DNA of 64,000 nt, taken from Pseudoneurospora amorphoporcata. Lineage: Eukaryota; Ascomycota; Sordariomycetes; Sordariales; Sordariaceae. Where the stretch lies: positions 53,896-117,895 of the forward strand of contig MU859168.1 in the NCBI GenBank assembly GCA_033297205.1. Direction: 5' to 3'. The notes beneath the pieces were generated by a model. It did no database searches. It worked only from the letters and a program-made list of their open reading frames with translations, and had not been told where the DNA came from. Shown here in pieces: positions 11,863-21,956 of the stretch. Made by a program: the position numbers and the translations under genes. Each line of letters begins with the position of its first letter. Position 1 is the stretch's first letter.

Positions 11863-12896
11863 ATGGCTGACTCCGACTCCCCCGTCACCCTGCGCACTCG
11901 CAAGTTCATCCGCAACCCTCTGCTTGGCCGCAAGCAGATGGTCGTGTACGTTGCCCTCGTTCCGTGATGCGAAATGGACGACGCCGTCGCAGCAGCAGTT
12001 CAGTATTTATTGCTTGATGTGTATACCTTTACTTGTCTTTCACAGAGCATATCCGAGCAACAACTTCCATGGCGAAGTCCCACCGAAGCAAATGCGACAG
12101 AACCACCGACAGAACTCTCTCTTTTTCCCGAGATGCGCGCGATCGATCGAGTCAATCATAGCTCACATCCATCCATCCACACTTGTTACCCTGCGAAATC
12201 AGCAGCCTTTGATGCTCAAGAGATGGGAAAAAGACATTTGACCCTTGCTGAAGAAAGTCTTGCGGTTTCGCGGGGGATCATGATGCGGATTGCGATGATG
12301 GGCCAAGACAGAGACAAGAAAGACACGGCAACAATATCTCGGTTCGAGTGGGCGGTGGTTTTTGTCGCGTTCGCTTCGGTGATCGTGATACCAATCTGAG
12401 GGAGGCGGAGAAGGAGACACATCAAGTCCAATGCTGCTTTTGCTATGCGCGGTTGTTGCTCCCTCAACAACTTAGGACAGTCTTGCTTACTCCTGCTTTT
12501 TTTTAACAACTACAGGGATATCCTCCACCCCAACCGTCCTAACATCTCCAAGGACGAGCTCCGCGAGAAGCTGGCCACCCTCTACAAGGCCACCAAGGAC
12601 CAGGTCAACGTCTTCGGTCTCCGCACCCAGTTCGGTGGCGGCAAGACCACTGGCTTCGCCCTCGTCTACGACTCCCCCGAGGCCATGAAGAAGTTCGAGC
12701 CCCACTACCGTCTTGTCCGTGTCGGCCTTGCCACCAAGATCGAGAAGGCTTCTCGCCAGCAGCGTATGTTTTTGTCTTCCCCTCTTGTCCATGTCCATTC
12801 ACTAACAACCCCCAAGGCAAGCAGCGCAAGAACCGCCAGAAGACCCTCCGCGGCACTGCCAAGGTCAAGGGTGCCAAGCCCAAGAAGGAGAAATAA
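11863..12896 (+). CDS. RPS24: 40S ribosomal protein eS24
   Basis: Structural protein of the small ribosomal subunit. The model joins 11863-11945, 12516-12763 and 12817-12896, giving 136 residues, the normal eukaryotic length. It starts MADSDSPVTLRTRKFIRN and contains the family core VFGLRTQFGGGKTTGFALVY and a basic Lys-rich tail. Intron 1 is 570 bases with a GTACGT donor (phase 2). Intron 2 is 53 bases with a CTAAC branch site (phase 1). Codon use is strongly biased to C-ending codons, as in highly expressed Neurospora genes. The long first intron is typical of ribosomal-protein genes in this group. I looked for a box C/D snoRNA in it and found only weak boxes. Confidence 0.97.
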
Positions 12897-13807
12897 GCGT
12901 ATCGCTCTCCTTGATGCTTTGTCGTCCTTTTCTCTCTCACCGGGTGTTTGCGAGGGTGTGCATTCTTTCATACAATGCATCTGGGGCTTTCTCCGGCAGT
13001 CGATCTGCCGCTTGCAAACTCAGTCAGCATTTGGGATCCATTTGGAGGCGTGACGGTCGGGCTTTTAGGGATTCTGGCGACATAGCATACAAATTCAGGG
13101 GTGTTTTGCGTGGCAACCAAAAAACAAGATGATCAACAAACTGCGTTTCTCTGTGATGTTGAGCTCTGGACGAGTGTCCTGTCTTTCTATCTTGACGGCC
13201 GGGGAACATGGCGTTCATCCCCCAAGTCCCTCTGTCTCTGGTAACAACCTGCTCAAACCCAGAGCACAAAGATGAAGTTTCTTGCAAGTGGTATGTTCTA
13301 GTTTTCCCTGTGTTCTCCTACCTCTACCTCCATCCTTCCCTCACCTTGTGGACATCTATCTGCCTCGCAATAACCACGGACGAGGTGCCTATCCACGTCC
13401 CATTCCATCGATGCCATTCATCTTTCCCATCCATCCCATTCCCTGCCTCTCCAAGGTCTCCTTCTTGCTTCCCTTCACCTTCACGGTCTTCACCTGGCTC
13501 GCTGGACCACCCGCTAGAGTTAATACCCGCGGCCATACATACGGTCCTTGAAAGAGACCCGCATAGAAAGAGACCCGCATTCCTCCTTGCACCCTGGGCT
13601 CCTTTCCTTCATCTATCTCCCTCACCGTCCGTCCGTCCGTCGACAATGAATGCCGCCTCGGAACCTCCACCTCCAGCATCAGCATTAATCAGACTCCATG
13701 TCCTCCTCATTGGCTGAGGATGTAGAGGTTTGTGAGGTGAGGTGTCTATAGTGTATGTTTGTGTGTGGGGCGTGTGCTGTGCGCAGTGCAGGCCCAGGTG
13801 GTGCACA
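12897..13807. other. Convergent intergenic region
   Basis: Holds the 3' flanks of eS24 (plus) and of the orphan gene ending at 13808 (minus). The open frames are C/T-rich on one strand and open on the other because of base composition. None starts in a convincing context or shows a domain. Confidence 0.45.
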
Positions 13808-14749
13808 TCACGTGGTTGGCATGAAGGCCTGGGGGGTGGGGGGTGATAGTGATACTAGAGCTGGGGGTGATACTAGAGCTAGAGCTAGAGCTGGAGATGG
13901 AGATGGAGATGGAGCTGGGGCGGCGGCGGCGGGTGACTCCATGTCTTCTTGCGAGGTGGTCTCGGTCGAGGTGGTGGCAGTGGCGGTGGGGGGAGGAGTA
14001 GGTGTCGGAGTCGTGGCCGTGGCCGTGGCCGTGGCCGTGGGTACGGCTGTCATTGCGGGCATAGTTGCTGTTGCTGTTCCAGATCCCCTCGTGCTCATGT
14101 CGACCGTTTCGAAGCTTCGATCTACATGTACAGCCTCTCGGAATACCTCTCGGAATACCTCTGGCATCGGGTTCACACCAGGTACAACCACCCTCGCAAC
14201 CCCCGGGACCAGGACAGGGACAGGGACAGGGACAGGTCCCGAGTGCGCCAAAACGGGGGAGCTAGGCACTTCCGAGATCAACATAAAGGGCTCGTCTTCA
14301 TCTACTAGACGTGCCGGCGATGGCGGTCTTGTCGGACCACATGTAACGCCCACGGGAGAGCTACTACGCGTTGTACATGCATCTGCCGAGCTTGTCAGAG
14401 GCTCAGGGCGAGGGGAGTAGATAGATGGGCTGGGCTCCAAAGCCGGATGTCTGGCAGGGAGGGTGGTTGTGAGCGGCGTTGAAAGGGGAGGTAGGTTTGA
14501 TAAAGTTGGTGACGGGGATGGCGATGGCGATGGAGCGGATGATCTCTGGAAGCTGGAGCTGACCGGCTCCGGCTCTGTGGTGTCGGTCTGCCCCTGAGTC
14601 TGAGTAGACGTGTTGATCTGAGTCTGAGTATTTGTGGTGTCGGTCTGAGTCTGAGTCTGAATAGACGCATTGATCTGGCCATGAGGATTCGCTACCAGTG
14701 ACGACGGCATCGGTGAAGCTGCTCTTGAAGAACATGAAGTGGAAGTCAT
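13808..14749 (-). CDS. Orphan Ser/Thr/Pro-rich low-complexity protein (cluster member 1)
   Basis: Uninterrupted frame of 313 residues, taken from the first ATG (start MTSTSCSS). I do not recognise it. A duplicated segment of about 19 residues lies near residues 25-62, each copy running from QIN to QTDTT. Next come a long Pro/Ser region, a short more ordered patch (EDEPFMLISEVPSSP) and a Thr/Ala/Pro tail. The DNA contains GAGCTA, GGAGAT and GTGGCC arrays, so the opposite strand is also open. A TATA-like CCATAAAAGG lies about 170 bases upstream at 14919-14928. It shares orientation, lack of introns and composition with the genes at 15674 and 17307. It may be real but fast-evolving, or a compositional artefact; transcript data would decide. 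Confidence 0.45.
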   Translation of the reverse strand: MTSTSCSSRAASPMPSSLVANPHGQINASIQTQTQTDTTNTQTQINTSTQTQGQTDTTEPEPVSSSFQRSSAPSPSPSPSPTLSNLPPLSTPLTTTLPARHPALEPSPSIYSPRPEPLTSSADACTTRSSSPVGVTCGPTRPPSPARLVDEDEPFMLISEVPSSPVLAHSGPVPVPVPVLVPGVARVVVPGVNPMPEVFREVFREAVHVDRSFETVDMSTRGSGTATATMPAMTAVPTATATATATTPTPTPPPTATATTSTETTSQEDMESPAAAAPAPSPSPSPALALALVSPPALVSLSPPTPQAFMPTT

Positions 14750-15673
14750 TTTGGAAGTTTGGAGGTCTGGAAAACAAGTCAACTGATGGACTAGTGGTCT
14801 ACTAATCTACTGTGTTGATCTTTGTGTCTTCCTGTGTATTTGTTCAAGTGGACTACCAAAAAGATGGCCGTGCTGCTTGAAAGTTCAAGTTTACGAGAAG
14901 GTCTGGGAGACAGGAGGCCCTTTTATGGTGCGAAAGTTCTTCTCCTCCTCAGGATGGATCATCAAGAGATTCGTTTGGTTCTCCTTCACATCGACATGAC
15001 GCCTCGGCGAACGTCGTGGTTCGATGACACATTCATGTAGGTTGTTGTGGCTATTTTGAGGGATACACCTAGTCCGCCGATGAGATCGAAGGGAGGGCCA
15101 GAAGCAATTGACTGCAGTGCGTCATGCTCACGATGCTGAGGAAGACAGGTCATGTTCAGAGAAGGAGAGGAATGGAGGTTCAGTGTGCAGAGGAGAGTGG
15201 CAGCGATGATAAGCGGGCCAGTGTCTATGGATGGATTCACAGTCCTGCGAGCCTGGTCGATGGCTTGCCCGATTTCGCCGATTCGACAGTTAGGCACGAG
15301 GTTACTACCTCGAAGCCCGCCCGCGAACACCACGCATCATTACGCATTTCACATTACCTCGGGAGACTTTTGATGGCCCGGGAGACAGCTACTCCATCCA
15401 CATCAGCATTGTCGCCATCACATCACTGCACAGCTTGAGTAGGAACTTGACAGAAGAATTACCCTGATATTCTGTCTAATCTAATCTATACGACGTCCCT
15501 ATTTCCTTCCTTGGGCAGCCCCCGTTCTTCCACAGGTTAATCTACCTCTACGCTTCAAAATGCGTTTCACTCCCTTCGGCTGCCATATCCCGCCCGTTCT
15601 AGTACCAATCTTCCCTTCTCTACCTTTTCCCATCTCTACCTTTTCCCATGAGCGCCGGCGCCGACGACCCATC
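14750..15673. other. Intergenic region between two orphan genes
   Basis: Carries the upstream region of the minus-strand gene ending at 13808, including the TATA-like site at 14919-14928, and the 3' flank of the gene that ends at 15674. Short plus-strand frames here show no domain. Confidence 0.45.
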
Positions 15674-16477
15674 TCAAATAGACCACGTCCTGGACCGCAA
15701 CAGACGATCCACCTGTGAATCGGTCCTCACATCGCCGGGTGCCGGTGAACCAGCCGGGGGACTTGCCTCGAAACCATCATCCGGGTGATCGCTCGAAGAA
15801 CCAGGTTGGGGAGAGTCCGTCGCTTCAGAATCCAGCAAGTCACCGGGCGAACCAGGCTTCGACTCCACCGGCGCTTCAACCACCGGTAACTCAGCGGGCG
15901 ATCCCGACGGGGTTTGATCGAGCGACGAAGGCGTCGTCGGCGGTTGCCACGGAAAGACGCTCCTGGTTGCCTCTACACGCAAATACTGCAAGTGTCTGTC
16001 GCTGCGGCTGTCTCTTGATGCAACCCAGTACGGGACGCGCTGTCGCTGCTGGCCGGATCGGAGCTCTTGGTCCTTATCCTCTTCTTTTTTCTCCTTCTCT
16101 TCCACGTCCTTATCCTCTTCTTGCTTTTTGAGTATCTCTATCTTATCGCCGTGCATGTCACCAGTCAAATCGACGTAGATGATAAACCTCCGGGGACATT
16201 CGGCCGCGTTTCCCGAGTAGATTACCATTTTATCATCCCCATAGCGGCTGGGAAATGAGTGGCCGTTGATGAGGCTGCCGGAGAGAGAGAGGGTTGCGGG
16301 GATGGAAGAGAGGTCGAAGGCGCCAGGAACATTGATGCTCAATGAAGGTGTAGGTCTAGCGGGTGTATTGGGAGTGTTGGAAGTACTGCTGGGGACATCA
16401 GGGATGGACGAGCTTGTGTTGCTTGGCTGGGATACGTCAATCTCTTCCGGTTGGGAATCCGGACCGGGCGAGGACAT
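15674..16477 (-). CDS. Orphan protein with Ser/Pro-rich flanks, ordered core and acidic/Lys stretch (cluster member 2)
   Basis: Single-exon frame of 267 residues from the first ATG (MSSPGPDSQPEE). I do not recognise it. Residues 1-45 are Ser/Pro-rich. Residues about 50-120 look ordered, with beta-like segments (FDLSSIPATLSL, MVIYSG, RRFIIYVDLTGD). A charged Glu/Lys/Asp stretch (about 125-145) follows, then a short segment with VPYWVASRDSRSDRHLQYL, and a Pro/Ser tail rich in SP pairs. A TATA-like CTATTTAAGG lies about 170 bases upstream near 16650. This is the best candidate in the cluster for a folded domain. A real gene is more likely than not. Confidence 0.55.
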   Translation of the reverse strand: MSSPGPDSQPEEIDVSQPSNTSSSIPDVPSSTSNTPNTPARPTPSLSINVPGAFDLSSIPATLSLSGSLINGHSFPSRYGDDKMVIYSGNAAECPRRFIIYVDLTGDMHGDKIEILKKQEEDKDVEEKEKKEEDKDQELRSGQQRQRVPYWVASRDSRSDRHLQYLRVEATRSVFPWQPPTTPSSLDQTPSGSPAELPVVEAPVESKPGSPGDLLDSEATDSPQPGSSSDHPDDGFEASPPAGSPAPGDVRTDSQVDRLLRSRTWSI

Positions 16478-17306
16478 GTTGGAGACGAGAAAGGCCACTC
16501 TATCGGTAGACTGCCTTGGTGGCTTGTTGGGTGTTGATATTGCCGGGTGCTATTCCGAGTATGTTGCTGCCGATCAAGTTGCGCGAAGTCAGTACTGCTT
16601 GTTGGCCAAGAATGGTCCTGAGGAGGTGGAATGGCGAAAGGAAGATGTCCTTAAATAGGAGAAGCTGCATCTTTTTCGTGATGGAAAGGTGAAGGGATCC
16701 CCATCACTTCTCCTTTGGTGTTCGTCGGTGACACTCGCTTCTGTTGGCAAGTGGCTGACGGAAGAGATCGACAAACTGCCTTGCAAACTGCCTTGACGAG
16801 ATCGAAGGAAGACATGGCGACAGTGAGGTATGAATTTAATATCATGGCACACGGTTGTGGTCGAGATCGAAGGTTGAGGCCGATGGGGAGATAACTGATG
16901 GTCGGTTGGGTCACTGGTTGCGACAGGCAGAACAGAACCCGACGTGTTGATGCCGGAGAAGAGAACAACAACAACCGAGTAACACGCGGCGGGTAAGATT
17001 GGTTCCCATTGATACGGTAATAATACGCTGTGAGAGGGAGTTGAGGTTGAGCAGGAAGGCACGATTGCTCCAATGCGATGCAATCACAGGAGCAGTCAAG
17101 GAAGTCACCATGAACACCAAGCGGTCACATGCCCTTATCGTCATTATCTCGGCGCACAAGAACCTTTGAGGCCAATATAGGAATTTCCATTGCCGCCTCG
17201 TTCCCTCTCCATCGCTTCATCCAGGGCTGACACCGCCATCCGCGCAGAATCCACCGTTTTCGTCCATTTCCTCCTTCAGTCTCCTTGACCATTCCTCTCT
17301 GACCAC
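16478..17306. other. Intergenic region, orphan cluster
   Basis: Promoter side of the gene ending at 15674 and 3' flank of the gene ending at 17307. The minus-strand frames between 16589 and 17159 overlap one another in different frames and show no domain. Confidence 0.45.
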
Positions 17307-17630
17307 TCAGACATGCTTAGGCGAGCCAGGCGGCGTAGGCGTCACAGACCTCTCCTCCCCAACCCAGTGAAGTTGAATGGTGAAATCCAGTGGACCCTTC
17401 ACATCTTCATCATCCGCCATGCAGTCCGAGTGGGTTTGCTCCGAACGGGTAGGCGGTTTCGGCTTCGGAAGAGTCGGAATCGGGGCGCTAGGAACAGTAG
17501 GGATCGGCTCGCCGTCCTCGGCGCGAGAAGGGGGCTTGGGTTTAGGAAGCGTGGGAATCGGAGCACTCGGGACGGTAGGGATGGGCTCGCCGAGAGTGTC
17601 GGTGTTGGGAGTGGAAGTCTTGGTGATCAT
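17307..17630 (-). CDS. Orphan small proline-rich protein with a duplicated 26-residue unit (cluster member 3)
   Basis: Single exon of 107 residues (start MITKTSTPNTDTLG). Residues 14-39 and 40-65 are nearly identical copies of a 26-residue unit that begins GEPIPTVPSAP and ends KPKPP plus SRAED or TRSEQ. A short tail contains an acidic patch and a beta-like segment (LDFTIQLHWVGEE), then an SP-type C terminus. The start context is good (TCAAAATGAT), and a TATA-like TATTAAAA lies about 130 bases upstream near 17757-17764. No signal peptide or membrane segment is seen. The function is unknown; repeats of this type suggest a disordered binding or scaffold peptide, which is inference. Confidence 0.55.
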   Translation of the reverse strand: MITKTSTPNTDTLGEPIPTVPSAPIPTLPKPKPPSRAEDGEPIPTVPSAPIPTLPKPKPPTRSEQTHSDCMADDEDVKGPLDFTIQLHWVGEERSVTPTPPGSPKHV

Positions 17631-18825
17631 TTTGACGGTTGGTTTTTAGGTGTCGAGTGGTCTTTTTGTGTTTTGATATCCGAGACGGTCTGGTTTCTAG
17701 GCGGTTCCTGGAAATTGTTGATGTTGGGTTCTGGTCACGAGGGGGTCGGAAAGGATTTTAATACCTCTTCCTCGCAGGAGCTACTTGCTAACCTCGGCAA
17801 GAAGTTGAAGGGATCTTGGTCAATCTTGGCTGGAGGTGATACCTTGACGCAGTGCCGCCGTTTGATGACGCCGCTTCTGTTGGTGTTTATTTTCGTGGTA
17901 GGTTGGTTTGAGGGTATGCCAACAGTTCACGGACGAGATTGAAAGAAAGATGGGACGACGGGTAGGTCACGACCATGACAGAAAGGCAAGATCAGGGCCA
18001 GGAAAAAAAAAAAAAAAAAAAAGGAAATAACGGACAGATATACCAAAAAGCAGGAAAGCTCGACACCCGCGTACGACATTTCGCCATCGGAAGTCACGAA
18101 ATCCCCCCTTATCGGCGACGTTATACGATCCTCCGATATCATACCTCGGTGTCATACAGGCGAAACATCAACATCCATTCAACCTCCGGCCTGAATCCGC
18201 ATGCAGGTACAATGTTGCACTTCAGCGATTCATATCGAGGTTAACTTTCACGTGCCGCTTTGCACCAAAGCTGAACATTGAGACGCGTCAGCAACGGGAA
18301 CAGGAGGAAACAGATGATTGCTCATTCTGCTGACGTCGGTCCTCTCTTTTGCGTGTGCTGAGAGAGTCGGTAGCACAGGCTTGGGAACTACGCTCATTCA
18401 ACTTTAATGAATGGGAGTGGAAGAAGCTCGTGGTGTTGAGCATGCTTGATCCAAGGTAGATAGATGACTCCTGATCAATGGCTTGCTGGCTGATGATTCA
18501 GCACCGCGTTGGTCCCATCATTCTTTCCATCGTTCGGCTTCGAATTGTTAGTTTGGACACTGACCGACCAAAGACGACGCCGACGAGAATGTCATCAGGG
18601 TCTAGTCATTGCCAATTGGGAGCCGCATCTGAATGAGGCCGAACACCTGGACGGGTAGTTCTTCCCCTGAGCAAGCTGTCATCCCCATGGTCAAAAATTA
18701 CCATGAAGAAGACACTCTTTCAGAACGAGCTATAAAAATGTCTCGTGCCTTTTCTTCCAGCCTCAAGCCAATTATTCAACATTGACAACAATTCTGAAAA
18801 CACAGCGCAATCACAACCTCTCAAG
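17631..18825. other. Divergent intergenic region of the orphan cluster
   Basis: Shared upstream region between the minus gene starting at 17630 and the plus gene starting at 18826. It holds a 20-base A-run near 18003-18022 and the TATA box listed separately. No other gene is supported. Confidence 0.5.
18731..18738 (+). promoter_or_regulatory. TATA box of the 548-residue orphan gene
   Basis: TATAAAAA lies 95 bases before the ATG at 18826, the same distance as the TATA box of the GH6 gene in this window. Confidence 0.6.
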
Positions 18826-20472
18826 ATGTGCTCCGACTCCTTCTTCTCACAGACCCGATCATCGCCACCCTCGCCATCTCTACCGCCGTCACCATCTCCA
18901 CAATCCTTACCGGCCTCACCGCCGTCACCGCCCTCACCATCCACAACCTCAATACCCACTTCTTCCAGCCCTCCCATCTTCACAACCACCCTCACCTCCC
19001 CCGTTTCTTCCCAGTCCACTTCAGCTCCCAACTCCCAAGCCCCCTCCGCCGAAAGCTCGATCTTTGACTTGTCGCTATTCTTCTCACTCAATCCTCGACC
19101 AGCACAACTGACCCGTGACCAGACCTCCATGTCGGGCATGTCCTCTCCAAGTCCACCCACCTCGGAAGCGGGGACAGAACCTCAGTCAATCTCCCAATCC
19201 ATATCCAGCTCCCCATCAGTAGCCAGCGAAAATTTCAGAGCACCTGGAGGCACTTGGTCCATCACAACAGAAGAATATCCTCGGTCCACTGGCAGTCTCC
19301 AACCAAACTCGCAAATGTCCAGCTCCGAAGAAAGCTTGAATTTTTTTACCAACACCACTAGCAGACTGCCCTCGAGCATTCTTACTCCCTTTTCGCGGTA
19401 CCGGGGCGGTTGGCGGATTGGACCCTCGAGCTCGGAAAGCTCTGAGACGAGTCCTGAGAGCGCCATCTACTTGGCTGCTCCTGCTACTACTTCGCCGGTT
19501 GTATTGCAAGACGCTGTTGGTCTTCAAGGTGCTTCGAGCTCCTCAAGTTCTGACACGAGTCCGGACAACTCGGATTACTTGGCTGCTCCTGCTCCTACTT
19601 CTCCGGTCGTAGGGCAAGATGCTGTTGATCTTCACGATGCTTCTCGGACCGGTACCGGCTTTGTGGCTCAGAGTGGCTCAAGGACTTCGGTTTACTTCAG
19701 TCCTCTTTCCTCACCCGTTGTTTCTCAGGCTGATGATTCCCAAGTTGTTGAGGTTGACACTCCCTCTAACACTTTTCCTAATACCACTAACCCTCCTCTC
19801 CTCACCAGCTTTAACCCACCCCCGACCCCTATTCTCCAAATCAGAATGCCAATGCCCGGTTCTTGGATCACGTCTCGCAGCTCTTCTCCTATCCCGTCCC
19901 CACTCTTGTCTACCTCTAGCTCGCAGCCAAGCGCCCAAACACCCACCCAAACCACTTCGAACCCCTACCCCAGTCCCATTCTCCAAGTCACCATCATGCC
20001 TGGGTCTTGGGTTTCTTTGCCTAACTCTCCATCTCCGCCCAGCTCGCCTGTTGGTGAGGTGCACAGGGACTCTGTCCCTCTCCATGCATCTAGCACTCCC
20101 GCCACCCCTATCACTCCCACAGCTCCAACCTCTTGCAGCACTTCCACCATTCTGATCAAGCCCACTGGCAATGACACAGACAATACTCGGGAGATCACCA
20201 TCACCATCGCCGGGCTTAACATTTACAGTAGTCCCACCGACACCAGCACCAGCATCAACACAAACACTAGCAACAACGAAAATACCATTAACAGTGCCAA
20301 GTCCAGCAGCAACGTAGGAAGTTCGGGCAGTGAACATAGCAACGCCACAAAAGGAACTAACACCACAGAAGGATCAACACCCTCCCTCACGCGCAGCTCC
20401 AGCTCCAGCTCCAGTAGCTCGAGTCTTGCCAGCAGTACAGGTAGTACTCTGCCCGCTTGTATCCAACAATGA
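18826..20472 (+). CDS. Orphan Ser/Pro/Thr-rich protein with internal tandem repeats (cluster member 4)
   Basis: Uninterrupted frame of 548 residues (start MCSDSFFSQTRSS) with a good start context (CTCAAGATG) and a TATA box at the expected distance. Four or more internal repeats are visible. Two adjacent copies of about 37 residues (about 202-275) share SETSPESAIYLAAP / SDTSPDNSDYLAAP followed by TSPVV..QDAV, and a third degenerate copy follows. Further on, two copies of a unit with PILQ, MPGSW and SPIPSP-like endings lie about 60 residues apart. Near 445-470 there is an ordered-looking patch (EITITIAGLNIYSS). The tail is Ser/Asn/Thr-rich and ends in a poly-Ser tract. There is no signal peptide. 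It is unrecognised; a disordered, phosphorylatable protein is inferred from composition only. Confidence 0.65.
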   Translation: MCSDSFFSQTRSSPPSPSLPPSPSPQSLPASPPSPPSPSTTSIPTSSSPPIFTTTLTSPVSSQSTSAPNSQAPSAESSIFDLSLFFSLNPRPAQLTRDQTSMSGMSSPSPPTSEAGTEPQSISQSISSSPSVASENFRAPGGTWSITTEEYPRSTGSLQPNSQMSSSEESLNFFTNTTSRLPSSILTPFSRYRGGWRIGPSSSESSETSPESAIYLAAPATTSPVVLQDAVGLQGASSSSSSDTSPDNSDYLAAPAPTSPVVGQDAVDLHDASRTGTGFVAQSGSRTSVYFSPLSSPVVSQADDSQVVEVDTPSNTFPNTTNPPLLTSFNPPPTPILQIRMPMPGSWITSRSSSPIPSPLLSTSSSQPSAQTPTQTTSNPYPSPILQVTIMPGSWVSLPNSPSPPSSPVGEVHRDSVPLHASSTPATPITPTAPTSCSTSTILIKPTGNDTDNTREITITIAGLNIYSSPTDTSTSINTNTSNNENTINSAKSSSNVGSSGSEHSNATKGTNTTEGSTPSLTRSSSSSSSSSSLASSTGSTLPACIQQ

Positions 20473-21956
20473 GATTACCTACCTTAGGAAAGGAAAGGAA
20501 GTAAGTATGTGTAGCTCAACTGGTACAGATCAAGCAAGCACAGGCTACAGTATAGTATTTGGGGTGGTAGGGCGGTGGGCAGGGGGACATTGGGAAGGAA
20601 GGAAAGAAACAGTACCACGGCAGGTGAAGGGACGAAATCAATCCGAGAGACATTGAGTCTCTGGAATAGTCTAGTGTAGGGGACATTACCTATGTACGTA
20701 GAGGTGCATAAGGTAAGTAGAAATAAAGGAATAAAGGAATAATAGGCACCCCTGTTTCATTCACAGGAGCCGGCGGTCCCGATGATGATGCCAGGAAGCA
20801 AAAAGTGACTGTGGCTGTGACTGTGACTGTATCGTGGTTTGTGTTATTACCTAAGGTATCAACCAGGATTGAACCAGAAACAACTGAAAGAAGTAATAGA
20901 AGCCCGGGCATATGTACAAGATCTAGGCCAGCACTACGACACCATCCTCACTTCCGTCGCTTATGCACAACTCTCATCTCATCTCTTTCAGATCGCGCAA
21001 GTTAAAACCCGCCTTACACTGATCTCTAGACCGACAAGACCAGGTCACATCCATACTCGCTGGAATCTGTTGATTGGAATCTGGGCAACTACCCACGCAC
21101 CCCGTCTTTAACAATCAATCGCCTATACACGCAACCTCGTTTCTTCAAGATCGCACAGGTTAATAAAGCTCATATTACAAAGATATGTCAACCTGGAAAG
21201 GTTAGGTAGGTAGGTTTCCAGACCGCACAATAAGGTTATATTACCGCCGCTTCTAAATCTGGGGCAACTGCCCGCTCACCCCGTCTTTTGACAATTGACC
21301 ATTTCGCTTTTCGGCACGGCACCTGAGCCGGTTCCGGCTCCTGCGTTCCTGGAATTTCCTCTTTCGGCCAAGAAACCTGCGGCTCCCGTAGCGTAGCGTC
21401 ACGCCCGGCTTCACGGCTCACGTTCCGATGGATGGCCATGGCCGAGAGAGGTCTTGGCCCGTCTACCTTAGCCCGCTACCCCGACCTTTGTTCCTTTCCC
21501 CCATGGTATCTCGCACTGCACTTTACACAGTTACACTTGGCCACATATTTGTGAAAAGTCTCGGACCTCTCAACCGAGCAAGTTACCACACATAAGCTGA
21601 GCCCGCATAAGCTAGGTCCAACCAGCAAGCTTGGTGAGCATCAATGGACAACCGGCGGATCTATGGCTTGTAGGTCCGCCTGGGTATGTTCTGTCTGGGG
21701 TATGTATGGGGATGTTGTCCGCGGCATGCGATGATCGCAATCGGATGGATCTGGACAGGACAGGCGAGCCGGGCAAGTTGAGATGACGTGCTACCTAAGG
21801 TACCTACCTACCTTGATGGTTGCAGGTTGACGGCTACCTAGCCACCTCAGCCATATATAAGACCTCTCCTCCATCCTCACCGTCACCATCACCATCACCA
21901 ACCGTCAACCAGTGCACCTTCCCCATTGATCCTCTCACACATAATCCCAAGCCACA
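20473..21956. other. Intergenic region with degenerate short repeats; GH6 promoter
   Basis: Contains related stretches near 21076-21122 and 21256-21302 (both with CACCCCGTCTTT followed by a CAAT word) and three related words near 20990, 21149 and 21220 (AGATCGCRCAAGTT-like). This suggests a decayed repeat. TAGGTA words and the GH6 TATA box lie toward the right end. No gene is supported. Confidence 0.5.
21854..21860 (+). promoter_or_regulatory. TATA box of the GH6 gene
   Basis: TATATAA lies 97 bases upstream of the GH6 start codon and is followed by a C/A-rich leader. It fits an inducible secreted-enzyme promoter. Confidence 0.65.

Noticed and set aside
12180..12400. Box C/D snoRNA in the RPS24 first intron
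   Set aside because: ATGATGC and CTGA words are present but are imperfect, spaced too far apart and lack a terminal stem.
13755..14420. 221-residue plus-strand frame opposite the first orphan gene
   Set aside because: Gly/Val/Ala repeats arise from GGT/GTG/GGC arrays read on the other strand. It has poor start context and no ordered segment.
20855..20885. Second tRNA-like word (GGTTCAATCC on the minus strand)
   Set aside because: No matching stem and no acceptor or anticodon arm.
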